This document shows positions 8,766 to 15,484 of a stretch of 64,000 bases of DNA, piece by piece. The notes beneath the pieces were generated by a model that ran no database searches, was not told where the DNA came from, and worked only from the letters and a program-made list of their open reading frames with translations. A program made the position numbers and the translations under genes. Numbering within the stretch: position 1 is the stretch's first letter; each line of letters starts with the position of its first letter. The DNA comes from Marinisporobacter balticus (GTDB lineage Bacteria > Bacillota > Clostridia > Peptostreptococcales > Thermotaleaceae): contig NZ_SLWV01000003.1 of assembly GCF_004345705.1 (NCBI RefSeq), forward strand, positions 124,001-188,000, written 5' to 3'.

Positions 8766-8937
8766 TTGCTTAGACATAATATGACAAAATTTACGAGAAA
8801 ATGGGTATAAAATGTATAGAGATATATTTGGAGGTATGCAAGTTACATAATAACATTTAGTAACATATATTTTGAATTGTAAAATATTTTGTATTTCTAT
8901 ACTATAAAATCATCTTATATAAGTAAATATTATCGAA
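8766..8937 (+). repeat. Upstream region copy A, shared with 11474-11703
   Basis: Two blocks match the region upstream of the first cassette. Block 1 (8778-8846) aligns with 11475-11547, including AAAATGTATA and GAGGTATGCAAGTT, with scattered single substitutions. Block 2 (8876-8937) aligns with 11642-11703, including ATAAAATCATCTT and TATAAGTAAA. The middle differs in length and sequence. Copy A serves the TIR gene and copy B the cassette array. Block 1 also holds a tiny frame (MYRDIF..GMQV) partly kept in copy B; I do not claim it is translated. Confidence 0.8.
8877..8905 (+). promoter_or_regulatory. Predicted sigma-A promoter of the TIR gene (copy A)
   Basis: TTGTAA (8877-8882), a 17-bp spacer and TACTAT (8900-8905). 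The same spacing and -35 occur in copy B at 11644-11672, and the downstream sequence is also conserved. Conservation between the two copies supports function. Confidence 0.6.
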
Positions 8938-9008
8938 CTTTTAGGGTGGGTGAGCAATCGTTATATACCATTGACTTTTGTTGCATATATAGATAGGAGG
9001 AATGATTG

Positions 9009-9848
9009 ATGGAAAAAACATTAGATCGTGATTATGTTTGGGAGTGTGATTATGGTGTAAGAAAGCCGCTTATTCCGGTTCTTGAAATACTTTTAGAGGA
9101 GCAAGATGCTACTTCACTTCAAATGATAAATCTGATGGTCAATCAAAACATTTATAATTTAGAGTTCTTTATAGTACTAAGCTATGACCAGCCAGAAGAG
9201 GGCCACATTAACAGAATGAAAGAACTTTTTCTAAATGTTGGTGTAAAATATCGACCCGACATAAATTATGATGAGTTATTTAGTGAAATGGCTTACAAAA
9301 GGTTTAACACTGCTACACTCGGAACTCCACATATGCTGGAGATGCAATTCAATGCACTGTTTGATTATAAAGAAAGGGATGAAGTTGCAAAAATAATTTC
9401 AATGAGACCACTTGGGAAAAAAGTTCCTGTATTTCTGAGCCATACATCAAGAAATAAACCAGAGATAGAAGATTTGATTCCGTATCTTAATGCTGCTAAT
9501 CTACCAATTTGGTATGATGATATTAACATTGATTATGGTGAATCAATAGTTACAAAAGTACAAGAGGGTATAAAAGAATCTGGCGCTGTAATATTTTGGA
9601 TTACGAAAGAGTTCATAAAATCCAATTGGTGTCAAATTGAAATGGATGGTTTTTTAACGAGACTTGCCGGAAGAAATGACATTTTAGTATTAGCGGTGGT
9701 ACATGAAGATGTAGATAAGAATGATTTGCCAGTTTTCTTATCAACTAGAAAATATTTAGCGGTATCTAAACCAGATTCGTTAGAGGCTGCTGCAAAAAAA
9801 CTTATTCCAACATTGAAAAAGTATTTTAAATCAAAAGGGCTTCTTTAG
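9009..9848 (+). CDS. TIR-domain protein, probable anti-phage effector
   Basis: 279 residues. The C-terminal half (about residues 138-265) is a TIR domain: VFLSHTSRNKPEIEDLI, LPIWYDDINIDYGESI, GAVIFWITKEFIKSNWCQIEMD and a late strand ILVLAVVH. The Glu in WCQIE matches the catalytic position of NAD-cleaving bacterial TIR proteins. The N-terminal 130 residues are helical and unrecognised; they may be the sensor or oligomerisation part. The gene stands alone behind its own promoter, and a HEPN-like gene follows 246 bp later. AGGAGG precedes ATG 9009. Defence through NAD loss is inferred from the family. Confidence 0.85.
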   Translation: MEKTLDRDYVWECDYGVRKPLIPVLEILLEEQDATSLQMINLMVNQNIYNLEFFIVLSYDQPEEGHINRMKELFLNVGVKYRPDINYDELFSEMAYKRFNTATLGTPHMLEMQFNALFDYKERDEVAKIISMRPLGKKVPVFLSHTSRNKPEIEDLIPYLNAANLPIWYDDINIDYGESIVTKVQEGIKESGAVIFWITKEFIKSNWCQIEMDGFLTRLAGRNDILVLAVVHEDVDKNDLPVFLSTRKYLAVSKPDSLEAAAKKLIPTLKKYFKSKGLL

Positions 9849-10094
9849 AGAATACATATATGATTTTCTAGCAAAATTAGTTAGTATAATAGTACATAAT
9901 AAAAAATAACTTTTGATATAAGTAGTGAAAAAAGAGGAAAACAGTTTTTGAATCTTGGAGAGAGGGTAACGTTATTAATTTTTACAATCGGTGGTTGGAT
10001 TTGAGAATTTGTCAAATTTTTAAGCAGTATTTAGAGATATGCAATAAATTGATATAATATACAATAGGATGAGTTTTCATAAGGGGTGAGGAGC

Positions 10095-11351
10095 TTGAAG
10101 AAGATTGAAAATGAAATGCCTAGTATTCAGAAATTTAAAAATGAAATAAAGGGAATGAAAATAGTATCTTTTTTAGGAGGAAGAGAAGTTAGAAAACAAT
10201 TCCAAGATGTTCAAAAGCAATTCAATAATTTACTCATGCAAATAGAACTGTTTAATGAACGATTTTCTGACAAAGGATGGATAGTTTATGATTCAATTAG
10301 TTTAACGTTGATTGAGAAAGCTAATCAAGTGTATGATGAGAAAGGAATAGAAGAAGCAGAAAAAGTATTGACTACATATTATTCTACTGAAATAGAAAAA
10401 AATTTATTTATGTTAAAGAATTGTGAGGAATTGGCATTACGTTATAATTTAATATTAAGAGCATTCGAAGATCATAAAGAAGGTCGATATCATGCAAGTA
10501 TCCCTGTGTTTTTGATGATTATAGATGGAGCAGTAAATGATTATACTAAGAGAAAAGGATTTTTTGCAGAGGATACAGATGTCAGTGCATGGGATTGCCT
10601 TGTAGGATGTAGTGATGGATTGGCAAAACTAAAAAATATATATTGTCAAAGACGGAAAAAAACGAACATAGAGATGATTGATGTTCCATATAGAAATGGG
10701 ATATTACATGGAAGAGATTTAAATTATGATAATATACTTGTTTCTAGTAAATGTTTGGTATTGATTTTTGCAATTCACGATTGGATGATGAATAAGAAAA
10801 ATGAAGAAATTAGAAAAGATAATTTTCAAAAAGATCAAGAGGTACCAACGTGGAATGAACTTGCTAAAAAATTACAGAAAAATAATGAAGATAAAATTAC
10901 GATAAAAGAGTGGAAACCAAGAAAAGTTATTATTGGAAAGGATATTCCTGAGAGTGGAGAATATGAAGAATATGATAGTTATGATTATGTTAAGAAAGTA
11001 ATAAAAGTGTTTGAATGCTGGTCTAAGCAAAACTATGGAAGGCTCTCAATTTTACTTAAAGACTTATTTAGATATGAACAGTCTGAAAAAGTAAGACCTA
11101 AACTATGTAGAGAACTTTTTCAAAACAAAGCTCTTATCTCGTATAAATTGCTTGAAGTGGAAGAAAGAGCAATATCTTTAAGAAGAGTGCTAATCGAGGT
11201 AGAATGGGAGACTAATGGAAAATCGAAAGTTGGAGAATTAGAGTTTGGGTTAGTATACCAAAGAGGTGATGGGCAAGGGCTTATTCCAGATGATGAAAAT
11301 GGAGATTGGATTATTAAACCATGGAAAGTACAAGCGCTATATCAAATATAA
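10095..11351 (+). CDS. HEPN-like protein, possible abortive-infection factor
   Basis: 418 residues. An N-terminal helical region (1-110) leads to a segment with RYHASIPVFLMIIDGAVND and then PYRNGILHGRDLNYDN (about residue 200), an R-N-x-I-x-H-G pattern like HEPN ribonucleases and their RNxxxH-type motif. A C-terminal domain of about 150 residues rich in Trp and acidic residues may sense or bind a partner. I do not recognise a named family. It lies downstream of the TIR gene with a terminator right after it. The start is TTG 10095 with AAGGGG 8 nt upstream; the GTG at 10086 overlaps that site. Confidence 0.7.
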   Translation: MKKIENEMPSIQKFKNEIKGMKIVSFLGGREVRKQFQDVQKQFNNLLMQIELFNERFSDKGWIVYDSISLTLIEKANQVYDEKGIEEAEKVLTTYYSTEIEKNLFMLKNCEELALRYNLILRAFEDHKEGRYHASIPVFLMIIDGAVNDYTKRKGFFAEDTDVSAWDCLVGCSDGLAKLKNIYCQRRKKTNIEMIDVPYRNGILHGRDLNYDNILVSSKCLVLIFAIHDWMMNKKNEEIRKDNFQKDQEVPTWNELAKKLQKNNEDKITIKEWKPRKVIIGKDIPESGEYEEYDSYDYVKKVIKVFECWSKQNYGRLSILLKDLFRYEQSEKVRPKLCRELFQNKALISYKLLEVEERAISLRRVLIEVEWETNGKSKVGELEFGLVYQRGDGQGLIPDDENGDWIIKPWKVQALYQI

Positions 11352-11383
11352 TATAAATTTAAATCAAACTAACGAAACAAGTC

Positions 11384-11411
11384 AAGGGCGTGGTGAAAAA
11401 CTCAACATTTT
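11384..11411 (+). repeat. Border motif GGGCGTGGTGAAAAACT, first copy
   Basis: GGGCGTGGTGAAAAACT at 11386-11402 recurs exactly at 14660-14676, and both are followed by similar AT-rich text that includes TTTTAAGCT. A degenerate inverted copy sits at 14771-14787. It marks the right end of the TIR/HEPN unit and of the cassette array. Confidence 0.7.
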
Positions 11412-11418
11412 AAGCTAC

Positions 11419-11453
11419 AATAAGAATTAGACTTTATCTAGTTCTTATTTTTT
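11419..11453 (+). terminator. Intrinsic terminator after the HEPN-like gene
   Basis: A 13-bp stem with one mismatch (arms at 11419-11431 and 11437-11449) is followed by Ts to 11453. It insulates the TIR/HEPN unit from the cassette array promoter. Confidence 0.8.
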
Positions 11454-11473
11454 ATACAAAATATCCTAGGAAA

Positions 11474-11703
11474 TCGACCATAAGTGACAAATTTTACGAC
11501 AAAATAGGTGTAAAATGTATAAAGATATATTTCGAGGTATGCAAGTTTATAATTATGGATTGTGAAGTATGGATAAAAGTATTATGAAAAAAGTAGAGTA
11601 GGGGGAATATTCTTTAAATTAATCTTTAAAAACCTGTTTTAAATTGTAAAATAATCCATATTGTTGTAATATAAAATCATCTTGTATAAGTAAAAATTAC
11701 CTA
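11474..11703 (+). repeat. Upstream region copy B, in front of the cassette array
   Basis: This is the partner of 8766-8937. Its two conserved blocks are 11475-11547 and 11642-11703. About 95 bp of unrelated sequence separates them here, against roughly 30 bp in copy A. It has no convincing gene. Confidence 0.8.
11644..11672 (+). promoter_or_regulatory. Predicted promoter of the cassette array (Pc-like, copy B)
   Basis: TTGTAA (11644-11649), 17 bp, TAATAT (11667-11672). It is about 100 bp upstream of the first cassette boundary and points into it, the position held by Pc in integrons. All four cassette genes run in the same direction, so this promoter could serve all of them. Confidence 0.6.
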
Positions 11704-11775
11704 ACCTTGTTTCGCAAATATTACGATAAAAGGTATAAAAAACGAACTTTCAATGTCGGTAATCAATAGTTAGCT
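11697..11775 (+). other. attI-like or first attC-like recombination site
   Basis: An imperfect palindrome has outer arms ATTACC (11697-11702) and GGTAAT (11758-11763) and inner arms TTTCG (11710-11714) and CGAA (11742-11745). It ends at the cassette boundary GTTAGCT (11769-11775), and the left arm runs into CCTAAC (11700-11705), an R''-like box. It could be the platform attI or an attC left by a lost cassette. It lies between the Pc-like promoter and the first cassette. Confidence 0.5.
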
Positions 11776-11804
11776 GACATTCAAACTGTGTATTGGAGGT
11801 TTTT

Positions 11805-12674
11805 ATGAAGTTTAAAGAAATTTTTCCTAAATATGAAAGTTATAATACTAATGATATGAATATGAATAATTTAGATATGAATTTAGTTAAAGATATCTGT
11901 AGTATATTACCAGATGGTATTAAAGAAAGATCAAGAAATTATACAGGACGAGGAAGATTAGCGGTAGATAGTTTGATGGTTGAATTGTGTAATCTTGTAT
12001 CTAAATATGCATCATCAGAGCGAACTGCTAATTGGGGATGGGATTTTATTCTTAATGACTATTATGAGTATATATATGGATTTAAGAATAAAAAATTTCA
12101 TAGATTTATGGATTTTGTATCAGAAGCAATTTTCACTATAACTGATAATAGTTCAATTTATGATGTTAATGATATTTTAGAGGAACATAATATTGGATAT
12201 AGGTTAGTTGATAATAGAGAAAAACCATGGGTATTAGCTGATAGTATTGATATGGCTAATATAGAAGATACAATAGAGTGTTTAGAAGAAATTAGTTCGC
12301 AGGCAGTTGAGCATATAAAACAAGCAAAGTCTCAATTAAAGGATATTGATAATATACGAGCAAGAAAAGATGCTATAAGAGATTGCTTATCTGCAACTGA
12401 AACAGTAATTAAAAAAATTACTGGAGAAAAATCATATGAGAAAGCAGCTGAATATTTTAGAATTAATGAAAAAGATTGGGGACCTAAATTTATAGTTGGT
12501 GATTGTATTAATATTTGGAAGAGATTTCACAATGAATACAAAGACATTAGACATGGGGATGCTTATATATCTGCTTTAACATTTGAAGAAACTATTTATT
12601 ATATAGATAGAATTTTAGCTTTTGTAAACTATATTGTAAAAAAAGCTGAGATTAATGGACAAGTTAACGCTTGA
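11805..12674 (+). CDS. Cassette 1: AbiJ-NTD4/HEPN-like abortive infection protein
   Basis: 289 residues. The N-terminal half has RLAVDSLMVELCNLVS...FIYGF-like and HNIGYRLVDNREK segments, which I recognise as the pattern of AbiJ-NTD4-type proteins. A linker helix and a C-terminal all-helical domain follow, with CLSATETVIKKITG and NEYKDIRHGDA (RHG motif), as in HEPN-like tails of abortive infection proteins. GGAGG lies 5 nt before ATG 11805. The gene fills cassette 1 (11770-12744), and its stop is only a few bases before the attC-like site. Defence function is inferred from the family. Confidence 0.75.
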   Translation: MKFKEIFPKYESYNTNDMNMNNLDMNLVKDICSILPDGIKERSRNYTGRGRLAVDSLMVELCNLVSKYASSERTANWGWDFILNDYYEYIYGFKNKKFHRFMDFVSEAIFTITDNSSIYDVNDILEEHNIGYRLVDNREKPWVLADSIDMANIEDTIECLEEISSQAVEHIKQAKSQLKDIDNIRARKDAIRDCLSATETVIKKITGEKSYEKAAEYFRINEKDWGPKFIVGDCINIWKRFHNEYKDIRHGDAYISALTFEETIYYIDRILAFVNYIVKKAEINGQVNA

Positions 12675-12676
12675 AC

Positions 12677-12750
12677 ATAAGCTAACATGCTATTTGTATA
12701 CATTCCACTAAAAATATGTGGAACGTCGCAATATAGCAAGCCCGTTAGGT
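12677..12750 (+). other. attC-like site 1 (end of cassette 1)
   Basis: Order: GCTAAC (12681-12686), TGCTAT (12688-12693), TTCCAC (12703-12708), loop, GTGGAA (12718-12723), ATAGCA (12733-12738), GTTAGGT (12744-12750). The arms pair exactly, with a few unpaired bases on one side. GCTAAC is the reverse complement of GTTAGC at the start of the same cassette (11769). GTTAGGT fits the integron consensus GTTRRRY. The size, 74 bp, is within the attC range. Confidence 0.7.
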
Positions 12751-12929
12751 GACATAGTCGCTAGTCGTATACTTATCAGGATTTCCTATGGATATAAAAT
12801 GGTTAGTAATTATAGCAGAGCATATAAAGAGAGTGTTCAGAATCAAAATGTAATTATTTTGAGTTTTATAATACTGTTGTATATCAAATACCATACATAA
12901 GGAAAATAAATTAATGGAGGTGCTGTAAA

Positions 12930-13439
12930 ATGGGATTAATACAATTTATTAGAAATTTCATGATTCTTATTATTTCTTTATTGATATTAATAAATATTTT
13001 GGCAATATCTTGTAGCTTTCTAGTAGCTAATGAACTAGTTAAATTGATGCCAGTAAATGTTAATTCGCTAATGGGAATTGCATTAATAACTGTTTTTACA
13101 TCAATATTTATTTTTGTAATCACAAGCATAGCTTACTTGTTGTGCAAAAATAAAAAGAAGCTTAAAGTGATACTTGATATAAATTATCTTTTTAATTTAT
13201 ATATTTGGGGACTGCTAAGCTTATTTGAAGTTTTTAAACCAGAGATGATAAAAGATAGTATATTGAGTTTAAATGAAATCAAATTTATATCGAAATTTAC
13301 TTCAGCTGGAGCGGCATGGCTCTTTTTTGTAAATCTAACTAATTATTATTTTTGTTCAATTGTTATTTTCGAACATAAAGTGATAGATAAACTAAAAAAA
13401 TGTTGGGCTTTCTCTGAGGAAAGCGACAGCATCACCTAA
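12930..13439 (+). CDS. Cassette 2: four-helix membrane protein, unknown function
   Basis: 169 residues with four predicted membrane segments at about residues 8-33, 48-71, 84-103 and 126-148, separated by short loops. I recognise no family. GGAGG lies before ATG 12930. The gene occupies cassette 2 (12745-13533); its stop codon TAA is part of the R'' box CCTAAC, so gene and recombination site overlap. The ~180 bp upstream inside the cassette holds no convincing gene. A membrane effector or immunity role would fit the surroundings but is a guess. Confidence 0.7.
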   Translation: MGLIQFIRNFMILIISLLILINILAISCSFLVANELVKLMPVNVNSLMGIALITVFTSIFIFVITSIAYLLCKNKKKLKVILDINYLFNLYIWGLLSLFEVFKPEMIKDSILSLNEIKFISKFTSAGAAWLFFVNLTNYYFCSIVIFEHKVIDKLKKCWAFSEESDSIT

Positions 13440-13542
13440 CAAAACATTAGCAGACATCTCTTCACTGGGTGTAAGCACCGCCATAGGGTAAAGCTCTAAG
13501 GAACCAGTTCAGAGACGTCGCTAATCCGAAATGTTATCAGAT
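13432..13542 (+). other. attC-like site 2 (end of cassette 2)
   Basis: TCACCTAAC (13432-13440) is the reverse complement of GTTAGGTGA at the cassette 2 start (12744-12752). The stem pairs AACAT/ATGTT, ATTAGC/GCTAAT, GACATCTC/GAGACGTC (one G-T) and ACTGG/CCAGT around a ~35-nt loop, with CCGAA unpaired on the right side, like attC extrahelical bases. It ends GTTATCAG (13533-13540). Length is about 108 bp. Confidence 0.75.
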
Positions 13543-13577
13543 AGAATCGTGGGCTTATGTTAATATGGAGGGGTTTA

Positions 13578-14012
13578 ATGGAAAGAAAAGTTGTAATAAA
13601 ATTTATTATAATATCAGTAACAATAGCTATTATTCTTACTATTGGATATCAAATTTGTAAGCATTTACATGCAAAAAAAATTATCAATGAAATTGATAGT
13701 TTAACTGTCTATGACACAGAAACATATAATTCAGAAGAGATAGATGGAAAAATTATTAGCTCTATTGTGGATTTAGAAGACTTAAAGGATAAGATCAATT
13801 ATTTTGAGGTAAATAATGATATTGCTAAAACCTTATTTCCTAAAGCAAAATACAAACCAAATTTTGTTTTGTGGAAAGGTGAGAAATTAGGGGTTGATAA
13901 GTTGAAAAATGGTGATGAAATTAAAATAAGAATCAGCTGTTACGATGGTTTTTTTGCTATTGTGGGAATTGAAGGCTACTATGTATTTGAGGGTGATATA
14001 AAAAAAGAGTAG
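13578..14012 (+). CDS. Cassette 3: small membrane-anchored or secreted protein, unknown function
   Basis: 144 residues: a basic MERK start, one hydrophobic segment (residues 7-25) and then a ~115-residue soluble domain outside the membrane with no cysteine pair and no motif I know. GGAGGGG lies 6 nt before ATG 13578. The gene fills cassette 3 (13534-14186). Confidence 0.7.
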   Translation: MERKVVIKFIIISVTIAIILTIGYQICKHLHAKKIINEIDSLTVYDTETYNSEEIDGKIISSIVDLEDLKDKINYFEVNNDIAKTLFPKAKYKPNFVLWKGEKLGVDKLKNGDEIKIRISCYDGFFAIVGIEGYYVFEGDIKKE

Positions 14013-14120
14013 GAAGAAGCTATAAATTTTAGTAAATTTCACGAAGTGATAAGCAAATAGTTTTGCAGTTGCCATATATGTATAATTATTTTATTAATTT
14101 TATGGATAGATTGTTAATCC

Positions 14121-14195
14121 ATCTGATAACATAGACTTTTCATTATCGTACTAAAAAGATGTAGGCCGACGTAAAGCCTAAGCACGTTATGGGAA
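14121..14195 (+). other. attC-like site 3 (end of cassette 3)
   Basis: ATCTGATAAC (14121-14130) is the perfect 10-bp reverse complement of GTTATCAGAT at the cassette 3 start (13533-13542). The inner arms are weaker (CTTT/AAAG, AGxCTTT/AAAGxCT). The site ends GTTATGGGAA (14186-14195), which starts cassette 4. Confidence 0.65.
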
Positions 14196-14200
14196 ATTAG

Positions 14201-14479
14201 TTGCTTATGATATGGGGGAAAAATAAAAAATGTTTATCACAAGTTGAAAATAAAAATGATAACAAGAATTATAATGTACTAATGTCATTTCATTTATTCC
14301 TTATGCTATTCTTAAATAAGTATGGTTTGGAGTATCATGTAACTTCTAAAAGTAAATTTAAAGATTTAGTAAATAAGACATATTCTAAGATAAAAATAAG
14401 AAAGGGTTTATCCGTTTTCTTGACTAGAAATAAAGTGACTAAGGAAGCGAAGTGGATAATAACCAATTTGAAATTATAA
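14201..14479 (+). CDS. Cassette 4: small basic protein, unknown function
   Basis: About 92 residues, rich in Lys and Asn. It has a hydrophobic patch (VLMSFHLFLMLFLNKYG) and a basic C-terminal half (KSKFKDLVNKTYSKIKIRKG). The start is uncertain: TTG 14201 lies 6 nt after GGGAAA, and ATG 14207 follows. The gene lies inside cassette 4, whose matching ends support it as real cargo. Function is unknown. Confidence 0.55.
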   Translation: MLMIWGKNKKCLSQVENKNDNKNYNVLMSFHLFLMLFLNKYGLEYHVTSKSKFKDLVNKTYSKIKIRKGLSVFLTRNKVTKEAKWIITNLKL

Positions 14480-14493
14480 AATGCGCTATTAAC

Positions 14494-14577
14494 TTCCCAT
14501 AACACGCCAGTTAGCGACATGCCTAATTGTTAATAAGCATTGCGCGAGATTTGGATGTGAGTGATTAAGTTATTAAG
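14494..14577 (+). other. attC-like site 4 (end of cassette 4)
   Basis: TTCCCATAAC (14494-14503) is the perfect reverse complement of GTTATGGGAA (14186-14195). The inner arms GCGACATGC (14514-14522) and GCATTGCGC (14537-14545) pair with a central mismatch, and CCA pairs with TGG. The right boundary is probably GTTATTAAG (14569-14577). This site is less symmetrical than sites 1 and 2, as often seen for terminal attC sites. Confidence 0.55.
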
Positions 14578-14644
14578 AGTAGAAGATGAACAAGGCACGA
14601 TCACGAACTGCGGGAACATTAATATAGATTCCAAACAATTCGAG

Positions 14645-14802
14645 TGCAACACAATAGTAGGGCGTGGTGAAAAACTAAAATTTCATATAAGATGCAAGTG
14701 TTTTAAGCTCTTTAAACAGAATTTTTTTGAGATTAAATAGTAAATTACCATCAATATGATCTGGTTTTAGAGTTTTTCACCAGGCCCAGTAATTGTGTTG
14801 CA
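14645..14802. repeat. 32-bp inverted repeat with ~94-bp interior, MITE-like
   Basis: The left arm 14645-14676 and right arm 14771-14802 match at 27 of 32 positions when one is reversed. Both start TGCAACACAAT and end GGTGAAAAACT. The interior has no gene. The left arm contains the border motif also found at 11386. It could be a miniature element, an oversized recombination site, or the right border of the cassette platform. No clear target duplication is visible. Confidence 0.7.
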
Positions 14803-14842
14803 TTGGGTGAAACTCATCAAATAATTGAAAATACAAGGATAG

Positions 14843-14878
14843 AAGGTGATTTTTATAATCACCTTTTCCTTTTTTACA
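14843..14878 (+). terminator. Intrinsic terminator at the right end of the island array
   Basis: AAGGTGATT (14843-14851) pairs with AATCACCTT (14857-14865) around a short loop, followed by a T-rich stretch. It would stop transcripts leaving the cassette array. The rest of 14578-15022 has no gene I can support. Confidence 0.65.
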
Positions 14879-15022
14879 TTTTGAATGCAACATATTATAA
14901 AATAGAAGTGTGTTGTGTTTACTATATTTTTATATAGACTCTTAAAACAAGCAGGGCAGGGCAAAAATAAAATAAACACCTAAGAGCAGACATAATCAAC
15001 ATACATCCAATCTCAGGTATTT

Positions 15023-15259
15023 TTATCTACTCACCCAAAACCTTCCTAGCAACCCCCATACATTTATCAATTTAAAATATTTCAAAAATACTCCCCGTAT
15101 TATCAACACCAATTCTTCTACATTTGTACTATCATCAACCAAATCATAAATCGTATTTATTTCAATAATATATTCATCATCAGGAGCACCTGGAAATAAT
15201 TGAATTGGGTCCCATTCATCAATTATGCTTTTTAATTTTTGATAATTTATTTTTGGCAT
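15023..15259 (-). CDS. DUF1871-like small protein
   Basis: 78 residues: KLKSIIDEWDPIQLFPGAPDDEYIIE, typical of DUF1871, and then TNVEELVLIIRGVFLKYF. DUF1871 proteins are small acidic helical proteins found in Firmicutes, often near toxin-immunity or phage genes; their function is not established. AGGTGATTTC precedes the ATG. It is separated from the nuclease gene by a bidirectional terminator. Confidence 0.7.
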   Translation of the reverse strand: MPKINYQKLKSIIDEWDPIQLFPGAPDDEYIIEINTIYDLVDDSTNVEELVLIIRGVFLKYFKLINVWGLLGRFWVSR

Positions 15260-15389
15260 GAAATCACCTCAAAATAGCAAGAAAAATAGTTTTGTTCACA
15301 AAATATGGATAATAGGAAGCGGAATTACATTAGTTTAAGGACATAGTTCAATAAATTTAGGTTACAGTTTAAAAAAATGATAGATTATG

Positions 15390-15442
15390 TTTTTTTATGG
15401 TGGATATCCGTTTTCTATTAGAATGTCCACCATGATTTTTTT
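15390..15442. terminator. Bidirectional terminator between the HNH nuclease and DUF1871 genes
   Basis: ATGGTGGA (15397-15404) pairs with TCCACCAT (15426-15433). A T-run lies after it on the plus strand (15436-15442) and an A/T-run before it serves the minus strand. It mainly ends the minus-strand nuclease transcript. Confidence 0.75.
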
Positions 15443-15484
15443 GTATGGAAATATTTACTCGGGCACCTCAGTTTTGACCATTTC

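Noticed and set aside
8812..8850. Tiny conserved frame in the duplicated upstream region (MYRDIF..GMQV)
   Set aside because: Partly kept between copies, but the DNA is conserved over its whole length and the frames end differently; promoter or leader function explains it as well.
9009..9975. TIR gene as a fifth intact cassette
   Set aside because: A GTTATATACC boundary lies upstream, but no matching GGTATATAAC palindrome was found downstream.
12718..12900. 60-codon frame at the start of cassette 2
   Set aside because: It begins inside attC-like site 1, lacks a ribosome binding site and has no protein-like pattern.
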